NCBI GenBank assembly: GCA_905192935.1 | Contig: CAJJMX010000029.1 | Span: forward strand, 1 to 13,009 | Direction: 5' to 3' | Length of the DNA: 13,009 nucleotides | Origin: an uncultured Mailhella sp. | GTDB taxonomy: Bacteria; Desulfobacterota; Desulfovibrionia; Desulfovibrionales; Desulfovibrionaceae | In this document: one piece after another, positions 7,510 through 13,009 of the stretch | Position numbering within the stretch: position 1 is the stretch's first letter | How the letters are laid out: each line of letters starts with the position of its first letter | Notes under the pieces: model-generated | Databases searched by the model: none | What the model saw: only the letters and a program-made list of their open reading frames with translations | Told to the model about the DNA's origin: nothing | Program-made: the position numbers and the translations under genes

Positions 7510-7543
7510 GGAAACGCCGCCTTCGGACGGCGTTTTCCTTTTT
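7510..7543 (+). terminator. Intrinsic terminator with UUCG tetraloop
   Basis: GGAAACGCCG pairs with CGGCGTTTTCC; after one C/A mismatch the stem is closed by the very stable C(UUCG)G loop, and a T-run follows. It ends the flavin oxidoreductase transcript and isolates it from the gene at 7684. Confidence 0.88.
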
Positions 7544-7683
7544 CCGTCCGTCCTTTTTCTTCCCGTCGTGATACGATCAGGCAATTAATCGAAAGGATAG
7601 TATCTGGCAGCCCTCCCCTTCCGGAGCTATCATCCGAAAAAAGCGGACATGCCGTATCCTGTCCTCCAGAAAAGGAGCCCCGG

Positions 7684-8364
7684 ATGGATCGACGCAGCTT
7701 TATCAGAACATCTCTCATAACGACGGCCGCAGCCGCGGGAGGCGCCCTTCTGAACAGGGCCGGTCTCCGTCCCTCCCGGGCCCTCGCCGCAGAACGCAAG
7801 GAGAGCGGGATGAACATACTGGTTCTTACCGGAAGCCCCCGGATGCACGGCAATTCCAACACGCTTGCCGACGCCTTCATCCAAGGCGCGGAAGCATCCG
7901 GTCACCGCGTGGCACGCTTCGACGCCGCACACAAAAACGTTCATCCCTGCACCGCCTGCAACAGCTGCGGCATGAACGGTCCCTGCGTGTTCGACGACGA
8001 CTTTTCCTTTGTCCGAAAGCACATCGTCGACGCCGATCTCGTGGCCTTCGTCACTCCCATGTACTACTTCGGCATCTCCTCGCAGCTCAAGACCGTCATC
8101 GACCGCTTCTACGCCATCAACGGTTCCATTCACGTCAGAAAGAAGGCCGTGCTGCTCATGACCTACGCCAACGATTCCAAAAGGGACGAGGCTCCCATGC
8201 TCACGCATTACGACGCGCTTCTCAGCTATCTCGGCTGGGAGGACGCGGGCCGCATCGTCGTGCCCGGCGTATGGCTTGAGGGAGACATAAAGAGAACGCC
8301 CTTTCTTGAGCACGCGTACCGCCTCGGACGCGGCCTGCGCAAGGAGGGCGATCCCGTCCTATGA
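7684..8364 (+). CDS. Flavodoxin-fold NAD(P)H-dependent FMN reductase family protein with Tat signal
   Basis: A probable periplasmic flavoprotein oxidoreductase of 226 residues; its substrate is not known. The N-terminus MDRRSFIRTS is a twin-arginine signal, followed by an Ala-rich hydrophobic stretch and a cleavage-like ALAA at 34-36. The flavodoxin-like domain starts at M43 with MNILVLTGSPR, then HGNSNTLADAF (FMN phosphate loop), PCTACNSCGMNGPC with Cys 89, 92, 95 and 101, and PMYYFGISSQLKTVIDRF at 125-142. The Cys motif recalls iron-sulfur flavoproteins but may be only redox-active thiols. AAAGGAG stands 6 nt before the ATG. The stop overlaps the next gene as ATGA, so the two are probably made together. 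AAGGAG also stands 6 nt before the in-frame ATG of M43. Tat export would carry an already folded, FMN-loaded protein. No convincing promoter is seen in 7545-7670; a loose GATAC/GTATC dyad lies at 7570-7604. Confidence 0.87.
   Translation: MDRRSFIRTSLITTAAAAGGALLNRAGLRPSRALAAERKESGMNILVLTGSPRMHGNSNTLADAFIQGAEASGHRVARFDAAHKNVHPCTACNSCGMNGPCVFDDDFSFVRKHIVDADLVAFVTPMYYFGISSQLKTVIDRFYAINGSIHVRKKAVLLMTYANDSKRDEAPMLTHYDALLSYLGWEDAGRIVVPGVWLEGDIKRTPFLEHAYRLGRGLRKEGDPVL
7798..7812 (+). promoter_or_regulatory. Internal Shine-Dalgarno and ATG at the signal peptide/domain boundary
   Basis: AAGGAG at 7798-7803 is followed after 6 nt by an in-frame ATG at 7810 (M43), the first residue of the flavodoxin fold. 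Initiation here would give a 184-residue cytoplasmic form without the Tat signal. The sequence is observed; its use is inferred. Confidence 0.45.
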
Positions 8365-9485
8365 ACCGACGGAAATTTCTCGGTCTTCTTGCCGGAGCCG
8401 CCGTCACCGCAGGCGCGGGCACAGGCGGCGTGCTTGCCTTTCTCCATCAGGAACAGTTCGGAGCGCTGCCCGAAGGGGAAGATATGCGGCGTATCCTCCT
8501 TTCCCCGCACTATGCGGACGGAGAATTCCGCAATCTCATTCCCCGGCCCGTGCTCAGTGACGGAAGCAGCTTTGCTGGCGCGCTTCTGCGCTCCTTCGTG
8601 ACGAAGAAGACCGATCCCGTTCCCCCGTATCCCGTGCCTTCCTGCAGACCGGACTTTCACAGCCTCCCCCGCGACGAGGACGCCGTCATCTGGTTCGGCC
8701 ATTCCAGCTTCTTTCTCCAGACAGGCGGAAAGAGGATCCTCATCGACCCGGTGTTCAGCGATCACGCCGCGCCGGTGTCCTTCAGCGTCCGGGCCTTCAC
8801 CGGCACGAATCCGGTCACGGCGCGCGATATCCCTACAATCGACTGTCTGCTCATTTCCCACGACCACTGGGACCATCTGGACTATCCGACGGTCATGGCG
8901 CTCAAGGAAAAAACGAAGATGGTCGTCTGCGGACTCGGCACGGGCGCGCATTTCAGAAGATGGGGCTTTCCCCGGGCTCTCGTGCATGAGGCGGACTGGG
9001 GCGACGCCGTGGATCTGGGAGGGAATGTCGCCGTCAGACTCGTCACGGCAAGCCATTACTCCGGCCGCTCCCTCACCGGCAACAGAACGCTGTGGACGGG
9101 CTTCATACTGGAATCGGCACAACGCCGCGTGTTCTTCAGCGGCGACAGCGGCTACGGTCCCCACTTTGCCGACACAAGGCGACGATTCGGCGCGCCGGAC
9201 CTGGCTCTTCTCGACTGCGGCCAGTACGACGAGCGCTGGAAATACATCCACATGACGCCGGAAGAGGCCGTGCAGGCGGCGCAGGATCTCGGGGCCAAGG
9301 TCCTCATGCCTGCTCATGCGGGCAAGTTTTCTCTGGCGTACCACAGCTGGGACGACCCCTTCCGCCGGGTGACGGCGGCATCTTCCGGCAAAAACTTCAC
9401 GCTGGCCACGCCCGTCATAGGAGAAGTCGTGCTTCCGGGGCGCCCCCTGCCGGTCTTTCCCCGCTGGTGGGAGAAACCGGCATAG
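8361..9485 (+). CDS. Metallo-beta-lactamase-fold hydrolase, NAPE-PLD/UlaG-like, with Tat-type N-terminus
   Basis: A binuclear zinc hydrolase of 374 residues. The N-terminus MNRRKFLGLLAG is twin-arginine-like with a weakly hydrophobic Gly/Ala stretch. No clear AxA cleavage site follows, so it could be exported or remain anchored. The catalytic part shows WFGHSSFFL at 111-119, LIDPVFSDHAAP at 127-138, SHDHWDHLD with H167, H169, D171 and H172, H232, D262 in GDSGYGPHF, HMTPEEA at 297-303, and H319 in MPAHAGKF. All seven expected ligands are there. The arrangement matches bacterial relatives of N-acyl phosphatidylethanolamine phospholipase D, a group that includes lipid and phosphodiester hydrolases; the substrate cannot be told. 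ATGA overlap with the flavoprotein gene implies coupling. AAGGAGG lies 13 nt upstream, farther than usual. A second start-like site lies at M42. Confidence 0.88.
   Translation: MNRRKFLGLLAGAAVTAGAGTGGVLAFLHQEQFGALPEGEDMRRILLSPHYADGEFRNLIPRPVLSDGSSFAGALLRSFVTKKTDPVPPYPVPSCRPDFHSLPRDEDAVIWFGHSSFFLQTGGKRILIDPVFSDHAAPVSFSVRAFTGTNPVTARDIPTIDCLLISHDHWDHLDYPTVMALKEKTKMVVCGLGTGAHFRRWGFPRALVHEADWGDAVDLGGNVAVRLVTASHYSGRSLTGNRTLWTGFILESAQRRVFFSGDSGYGPHFADTRRRFGAPDLALLDCGQYDERWKYIHMTPEEAVQAAQDLGAKVLMPAHAGKFSLAYHSWDDPFRRVTAASSGKNFTLATPVIGEVVLPGRPLPVFPRWWEKPA
8473..8486 (+). promoter_or_regulatory. Internal Shine-Dalgarno-like site and ATG after the Tat segment
   Basis: AAGGGG at 8473-8478 is followed after 5 nt by an in-frame ATG at 8484 (M42), just before the conserved DGEFRN region of the hydrolase. 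It could start a form lacking the Tat segment. Confidence 0.35.
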
Positions 9486-9493
9486 CCCCTGAA

Positions 9494-9521
9494 AGGCGGA
9501 ACGGACATGTTCGTTCCGCCT
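9494..9521 (+). other. 28-nt palindromic hairpin after the MBL gene
   Basis: AGGCGGAACG at 9494-9503 pairs with CGTTCCGCCT at 9512-9521, and the 8-nt centre GACATGTT is itself nearly self-complementary. It starts 9 nt after the stop codon. With no T-run it is a poor intrinsic terminator, so it may stabilise the mRNA 3' end or bind a dimeric protein. Confidence 0.6.
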
Positions 9522-9599
9522 GAACGGCAGACGTGACGCCCCGCCTCAGGCGAAGCTTTGTTCCCGTCGACAGTCACAAGGCAACGGAGGTCCTCTTCC

Positions 9600-10516
9600 A
9601 TGTCAAACGAACCTCAAAAAACAGCACGGCTGCAAGAGGAGCTGAAAGAAAGGCTTCTTCATCACCTGCCTGAACCCCGCAATCTTTCCACCGCCATAGA
9701 GGGGCTGCACCTCGTCCGGCGGGAAGACGGCGGCACGCCCGAACAGTGCTTTGAAAAACCGCTGGTCGGTCTCGTGGTGCAGGGCACGAAACATTCCATC
9801 ATGGCCGGACAGGAATACGTGTATACGGCGGGACAGTCCGTCGTGGCGGGCGTGACATGCCCATCGCTTCCTACGTGGAAAAGCCCTCGCATGAACAGCC
9901 CTTCCTGTTCGTCTACCTCTATCTTGACAGAAAACTCCTCGCCTCCCTCGCCATGGAGATGAGAAACGCCCTCCCGCCCTGCGAGGAAGAACGTCCGGGC
10001 GTCTCCGTGGCCGATGCCGACGCCGACGTTTCGGAAATGTTTCTCAGGCTCGTCACGCTTCTGGACAAGCCGGAACAGATCCCGTTCCGCGCTCCCATGA
10101 TGCTGCGCGAACTCCACTATCTTCTGCTCATAAGTCCCCACGGCAGTCTGCTGCGCCAGCTCAACACCCCGGGCACGCAGAACAACCAGATATTGCAGGC
10201 CATCAACTGGATACGCGAAAACTACAGGCATCCTCTCCGCGTGGAGGAACTCGCGCGGAAGGTCAACATGTCCGCTTCCAATCTGCACCGGCACTTCAAG
10301 CTGCTCACGGGCCTCAGCCCCCTGCAGTATCAGAAGCAGCTGCGTCTTTACGAGGCGCAGAGACTCATGCTCCTGGAGCACGAGCGCGCGTCCATCGCGG
10401 CCATGAGCGTGGGCTACGAGAGCGTGACGCAGTTCAACCGGGAGTACAAGAGAGTGTTCGGAGAACCGCCGCTTCGGGACATGAACCGGAGAAGAAGCGC
10501 CTCCGGGCTCTCCTGA
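9600..10516 (+). pseudogene. AraC-family transcriptional regulator split by a one-base frameshift
   Basis: Two frames together encode one regulator of about 305 residues. The first runs from ATG 9600 (GGAGG 9 nt upstream) and carries most of an AraC_N-type sensor domain, through LVGLVVQGTKHSIMAGQEY, to residue 85 at 9852. The second continues from GAC at 9854 with DMPIASYVEK and holds the rest of the sensor plus a C-terminal AraC helix-turn-helix pair (RVEELARKVNMSASNLHRHF and IAAMSVGYESVTQFNREYKR). One base is missing in 9852-9854; restoring it gives the expected V-D-M-P. Without it the first frame ends at 9962 with an unrelated tail. The internal ATG at 9857 has no good Shine-Dalgarno. The fold resembles YqhC-type regulators, which often control neighbouring oxidoreductases. 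It may be a true lesion, a phase switch or a sequencing error. Confidence 0.85.
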
Positions 10517-10531
10517 GCGCTCTCGGCCCAT

Positions 10532-10559
10532 AAAAAAACGCCCCGTCCCGGGGCGTTTT
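10532..10559. terminator. Bidirectional intrinsic terminator after the AraC regulator
   Basis: ACGCCCCG pairs with CGGGGCGT around a 3-nt TCC loop, with an A-run before and TTTT after. It ends the AraC transcript and, being symmetrical, could also stop reads coming from the minus-strand flavodoxin. Confidence 0.88.
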
Positions 10560-10849
10560 CCGCATGTCCGAAGGCGGAAGCTCCTTTCTTCGAACATTCT
10601 TTTTCCACAGCGTTCAACGTCTTCCTGCCGCCGGCCCTTCCCGACGCCCGGCTTCTCCCGGCGTCCGGACTGCGGTCGGACCGCGGGCCGCAACAAGGAT
10701 TTTTCAGTCCCTCCGTCCAGGGGCGGGAGGAAAATCCTGGGGCAGACGAAACTCAAGCGTTGCGACAGTCCCCTTCCCGGGGCCGGAGGGGAAAATCCCC
10801 TCCGGCAGGCGCGAAGCGACGGCACTTTTCAAGAACAGGAAAAGGTCAG
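10560..10849. other. Hairpin-rich intergenic region between convergent genes
   Basis: This stretch of about 290 bp holds no supported gene. Two hairpins stand out. In the first, AGGATTTT (10696-10703) pairs with AAAATCCT (10731-10738), with an inner CCCTCC/GGGAGG stem. In the second, GCCGGAGGGG (10782-10791) pairs perfectly with CCCCTCCGGC (10797-10806) around AAAAT. Neither has a U-run. The second lies 44 nt after the minus-strand flavodoxin stop and probably marks its 3' end. Confidence 0.55.
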
Positions 10850-11497
10850 CTACCTGTTCGCCGTCAGGCCGAGTCCGGTCAGCCATTCGTCCACGGCCTT
10901 TTCCGCGCCGGACACGCGGGAGCCGCGCACCTCGAAGCCCTTCAGCAGCCGGGCCTGCGGGCAGAGAGCTTTGAGATCTCTCTCACTGCGTCCGAAGCGG
11001 CTGCCTTCATGAGTGCAGAAGGGGACGACGTTCTTTCCCGCCAGGGAATAGCGCTCAAGCAGCGTGAAGAAGGGCATGGGCAGCGTGCCCCACCAGTTGG
11101 GATACCCGATGAACACCGTGTCCACCTGGTCGAGCCCGTCGAGCGCGGTGGTTATTTCCGGCCTGGCATCGGCTTCCTGCTCCTTCCTGGCTTCGTCAAC
11201 GACGGCGTCATAGTCTTCGGGATAGGGCTTTGCGGTCTTAAGTTCGATCATCCGGCCGCCCACGCGGTCATGGATGAAGCCTGCCAGTCTGCGGGTGTTG
11301 CCGGAATGGGAAAAATAAACGATGAGCACTCTCTCGCCTCCTGTCTGAGCGGCAGAGGCCGCTCGGGGAAAAATCGCAGGCACGGCCGCGGCTGCGGCGC
11401 CGAGAACAAGCGTCTTCAGAAAGACGCGCCGCGATGTCGCCATCGCGTCTTCATGCCGGAAAAAAGCATCCAGGATACCGGTGTCGTTCTTTTTCAT
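10850..11497 (-). CDS. Flavodoxin family protein with Tat signal
   Basis: A probable periplasmic flavodoxin of 215 residues carrying FMN; its redox partner is unknown. I start at ATG 11497 because GAGGG lies 7 nt upstream. A later ATG at 11443 (MATSRR) is possible but has no Shine-Dalgarno, and the frame is open farther upstream without support. The Tat motif SRRVFLK is a full consensus, followed by an Ala-rich hydrophobic stretch and an ASA cleavage site. The flavodoxin domain begins VLIVYFSHSGNTRRLA (the FMN phosphate loop), then FIGYPNWWGTLPMPFFTLLE and a C-terminal THEGSRFGRSERDLKALCP, typical of the flavodoxin_4 type. It is 110 bp downstream of the CMD gene on the same strand, probably in one operon. 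AGGAGG followed by an in-frame GTG lies at the start of the flavodoxin domain. Confidence 0.9.
   Translation of the reverse strand: MKKNDTGILDAFFRHEDAMATSRRVFLKTLVLGAAAAAVPAIFPRAASAAQTGGERVLIVYFSHSGNTRRLAGFIHDRVGGRMIELKTAKPYPEDYDAVVDEARKEQEADARPEITTALDGLDQVDTVFIGYPNWWGTLPMPFFTLLERYSLAGKNVVPFCTHEGSRFGRSERDLKALCPQARLLKGFEVRGSRVSGAEKAVDEWLTGLGLTANR
11327..11342 (-). promoter_or_regulatory. Internal Shine-Dalgarno and GTG at the signal peptide/domain boundary
   Basis: On the minus strand, AGGAGG (11342-11337) is followed after 7 nt by in-frame GTG (11329-11327), the valine that begins VLIVYFSHSGN. Initiation there would give a signal-less flavodoxin. The linker codons for Gly-Gly themselves produce the Shine-Dalgarno-like match, so chance is possible. 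Confidence 0.35.
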
Positions 11498-11607
11498 GAT
11501 GAATCCCTCATGGACGACATGTCGCCGTCCGAAAAAGCGTGTGAATGAAGACCGCCCGCAAGGTACGGACGTAAGGAGCACAAAAAGGCTTCGTACGAAA
11601 AGCGAGG

Positions 11608-12465
11608 CTATCTGGCCGGAGTGGCGGGCGCCACGGCGTTCACGCAGGCAAGGGCGTTCAGCGTGCGCGGGAAGCCCATGTAGGGCAGGCTCTGGGCCAG
11701 CGCGTCGATCATGTTCTCTCTGGTGTTGCCCACGGCAAGATTGCCCTGCACATGAGAACGCACCTGAGCGTCGCAGCCGCCGAAGGCGCTGATGACGGAG
11801 AAGGTCAGAAGTTCACGCATCTTCAGATCCAGGCCCTTTCGCGTGTAGATGTCGCCGAAGCACCAGGCGGAAAGATAGTTCTGCACGATATCCTTCTGAT
11901 CTTCGGGCGAAGTCTTGTGCATCGTGTCTATGGCGTCCCCGAAAATGGACTTCTGCACGGCAAGGCCGTCGGCGTAGCGCGTCTGCTCGGTCACCGTGGC
12001 CTGACTCTCCAGAGGAAGCGCGATGTCGTGCTGCGCAAACACCTCGTTCATCAGACGAAGAGCGCTCTCCGCCCGGGAAAATCCGACGTAGGGCGCGCAC
12101 TGATACACGGCTTCACGAATCTCCACGGGACTTGCGCCCACGCGGAGCGCGGCGTCGACATGCGTCTTGAAGTCGTCCAGCGTCTGACCGGCAACGAGCA
12201 CCACCAAGGTGACGAGCTCCCTCTGCACGTCGGAGAGCGTCCCGTGATCCGCGATCTCGCCGTAGAGGAGCCTGTCGCGCATGGCCGCAAACTCGGGATC
12301 CGTGGCGGAAAGCGAGGAGTCTTCCGTACCCAGGATTTTCTGCATGTTCTTTGCCGCGACGGCACGTCTGTCGAGCGCCTCCTCCGATGCGGCAAGGGCC
12401 ACGGAGGAAGAGAACACGGTCATACCCGCAAGAAGCATGGTTCCAAGAGCAAAAAACTTCTTCAT
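11608..12465 (-). CDS. Exported double-domain carboxymuconolactone decarboxylase (AhpD-like) family protein
   Basis: A protein of 285 residues with a Sec signal peptide (MKKFFALGTMLLAGMTVFSS, cleavage near ALA at 23-25) and two tandem CMD domains. The first (about 60-140) has H102 in THVDAALRVGASPVEIREAVYQC; the second (about 180-275) has C231 and H238 in GGCDAQVRSHVQGNLAVG. Family members include gamma-carboxymuconolactone decarboxylase and AhpD-type thiol peroxidase partners. The second domain is the more canonical, and no CxxC of AhpD type is visible, so lactone or small-molecule chemistry is as likely as peroxide reduction. AAGGGAG stands 5 nt before the ATG. It is the first gene of a minus-strand pair with the Tat flavodoxin, facing the AraC gene. 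Unlike the three Tat genes, it has no internal start-like site after its signal. Confidence 0.9.
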   Translation of the reverse strand: MKKFFALGTMLLAGMTVFSSSVALAASEEALDRRAVAAKNMQKILGTEDSSLSATDPEFAAMRDRLLYGEIADHGTLSDVQRELVTLVVLVAGQTLDDFKTHVDAALRVGASPVEIREAVYQCAPYVGFSRAESALRLMNEVFAQHDIALPLESQATVTEQTRYADGLAVQKSIFGDAIDTMHKTSPEDQKDIVQNYLSAWCFGDIYTRKGLDLKMRELLTFSVISAFGGCDAQVRSHVQGNLAVGNTRENMIDALAQSLPYMGFPRTLNALACVNAVAPATPAR

Positions 12466-12752
12466 AAAAACTCCCTTGCCGGGCAGAAAACTGCATGTGC
12501 CCGCACCGGCGTCTTTCTGAATGAACGCATTCTGTCCTTCCGCCGCACGCTGCCGTGCGGCTCGGGAATCCTGCTTTTGAAGCCTTCAGGCTCCATGGTC
12601 AGAATAGCAGGAACAGGAAGACTCTCCAGATACGATTCTCTCCACTTCTTGCCCGATTCTGCATGCCACGGGATTTTCCGGTCCAAGACCTTCGCCTGCG
12701 ATCGATCCGGACAGGCGTTCTTCCGACATTGCTCCGAAAGATTAAAGTCAGG
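12466..12752. other. Upstream region of the CMD/flavodoxin operon
   Basis: No supported gene is seen in this 287-bp region. It holds a dyad GAATG/CATTC (12519-12532), about 55 bp upstream of the CMD start, which is a possible operator. It also holds an 8-bp hairpin (GCCGCACG 12542-12549 with CGTGCGGC 12554-12561, loop CTGC). The operon promoter should lie here, but I find no clear -35/-10 pair. Confidence 0.5.
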
Positions 12753-12823
12753 ACCGCCCCTTCAAGGGGCGGTTTGATTTGACCCTATAAGGGTCTATTA
12801 CTCGGCTGCCCTCTTAAGAGGGC
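12753..12823. repeat. Three palindromes at the IS right end
   Basis: Three hairpins stand in a row: ACCGCCCC/GGGGCGGT with loop TTCAA (12753-12773), GACCCT/AGGGTC with loop ATA (12781-12795), and the perfect 16-bp palindrome GCCCTCTTAAGAGGGC (12808-12823). One of them, probably the outermost, should be the subterminal hairpin recognised by TnpA. Confidence 0.7.
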
Positions 12824-12847
12824 TCGATCTCGACTCTTGCCGTAGGG

Positions 12848-13009
12848 TTATTTCCTGCTGCTCGTAAACGAGCTGACGGGCCGCTCTACCAAACTATACT
12901 GATCGGTTATTTTGTCTCGTTCTTCCTGTTCCCGGACATACTTGATTATCGTCGCTTCATTTACTCCCACCGTGCTGATAAAATAACCGGTGCACCAGAA
13001 ATGGCGATT
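12848..13009 (-). CDS. tnpA: IS200/IS605-family transposase TnpA, C-terminal part
   Basis: Fifty-three residues before a TAA at 12850-12848, open to the window edge. The HUH/Y1 transposase signature is clear: HFWCTGYFISTVG (residues 3-15 of the fragment), then NEATIIKYVREQE. The tyrosine at fragment position 24 is in the place of the catalytic nucleophile of IS608-type TnpA. A tail of about 20 residues (TDQYSLVERPVSSF...) follows. The HUH histidines lie outside the window, so I cannot tell whether the enzyme is intact. No TnpB is visible. Confidence 0.92.
   Translation of the reverse strand, partial: NRHFWCTGYFISTVGVNEATIIKYVREQEERDKITDQYSLVERPVSSFTSSRK

Larger units (their letters stand above)
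12753..13009 (-). mobile_element. IS200/IS605-family element, partial (right end only)
   Basis: The stretch joins the C-terminal end of a Y1 transposase gene with a palindrome-rich non-coding end, as expected for the right end of an IS200-like element read on the minus strand. These elements have no terminal inverted repeats and transpose as single-stranded DNA using subterminal hairpins. The left end and most of tnpA lie beyond the window. The inner limit is placed at the last palindrome and is approximate. Confidence 0.8.

Noticed and set aside
12462..12686. 74-codon minus-strand frame upstream of the CMD gene (contains LESLPVPAILTMEPEG)
   Set aside because: Part of it reads like protein, but it begins with a TTG lacking an SD, ends inside the CMD start region and matches no family I know. 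It may be a gene remnant.

Overview
The window looks like chromosomal DNA from a GC-rich, anaerobic member of the Desulfovibrionaceae (Desulfovibrio, Bilophila or Mailhella type). I infer this from the gene order, protein style and base composition, not from a database match. No tRNA, rRNA or CRISPR array is visible.

Left third (1-5758, minus strand): a tight housekeeping operon read right to left as phoH, a 7TM-HD phosphodiesterase gene (pgpH/yqfF type), ybeY, era and yggS. The yggS gene runs off the left edge. phoH and pgpH overlap by 14 bp and pgpH and ybeY share ATGA, so translation is probably coupled. PhoH, YbeY and Era all belong to RNA and ribosome maturation. The membrane HD protein is of the type that hydrolyses cyclic di-AMP, and YggS handles pyridoxal phosphate.

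Divergent gap (5759-6316) and 6317-7438 (plus strand): a 558-bp spacer holds a 14-bp hairpin, two AT-rich palindromes and a near-consensus sigma-70 promoter. That promoter drives a monocistronic flavin oxidoreductase of the nitronate monooxygenase/FabK family, which carries a C-terminal cysteine cluster. Two hairpins follow it, the second an intrinsic terminator with a UUCG loop.

Accessory block (7684-12465): four enzyme genes, all with export signals, lie around an AraC-type regulator. On the plus strand are a Tat-signal flavodoxin-fold protein, a translationally coupled Tat-signal metallo-beta-lactamase-fold hydrolase (NAPE-PLD-like), and the regulator, which is broken by a one-base frameshift. 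Facing them on the minus strand are a Sec-exported double carboxymuconolactone-decarboxylase-domain protein and another Tat-signal flavodoxin. This reads as an envelope redox or detoxification module under one regulator. Its substrate is unknown. In all three Tat genes a Shine-Dalgarno-like sequence and an in-frame start codon sit just where the signal peptide ends and the catalytic domain begins, so each might yield both an exported and a cytoplasmic form.

Right edge (about 12753-13009): the 3' part of an IS200/IS605 element on the minus strand, with the C-terminal end of its Y1 transposase and a right end containing three palindromes. The rest lies outside the window.
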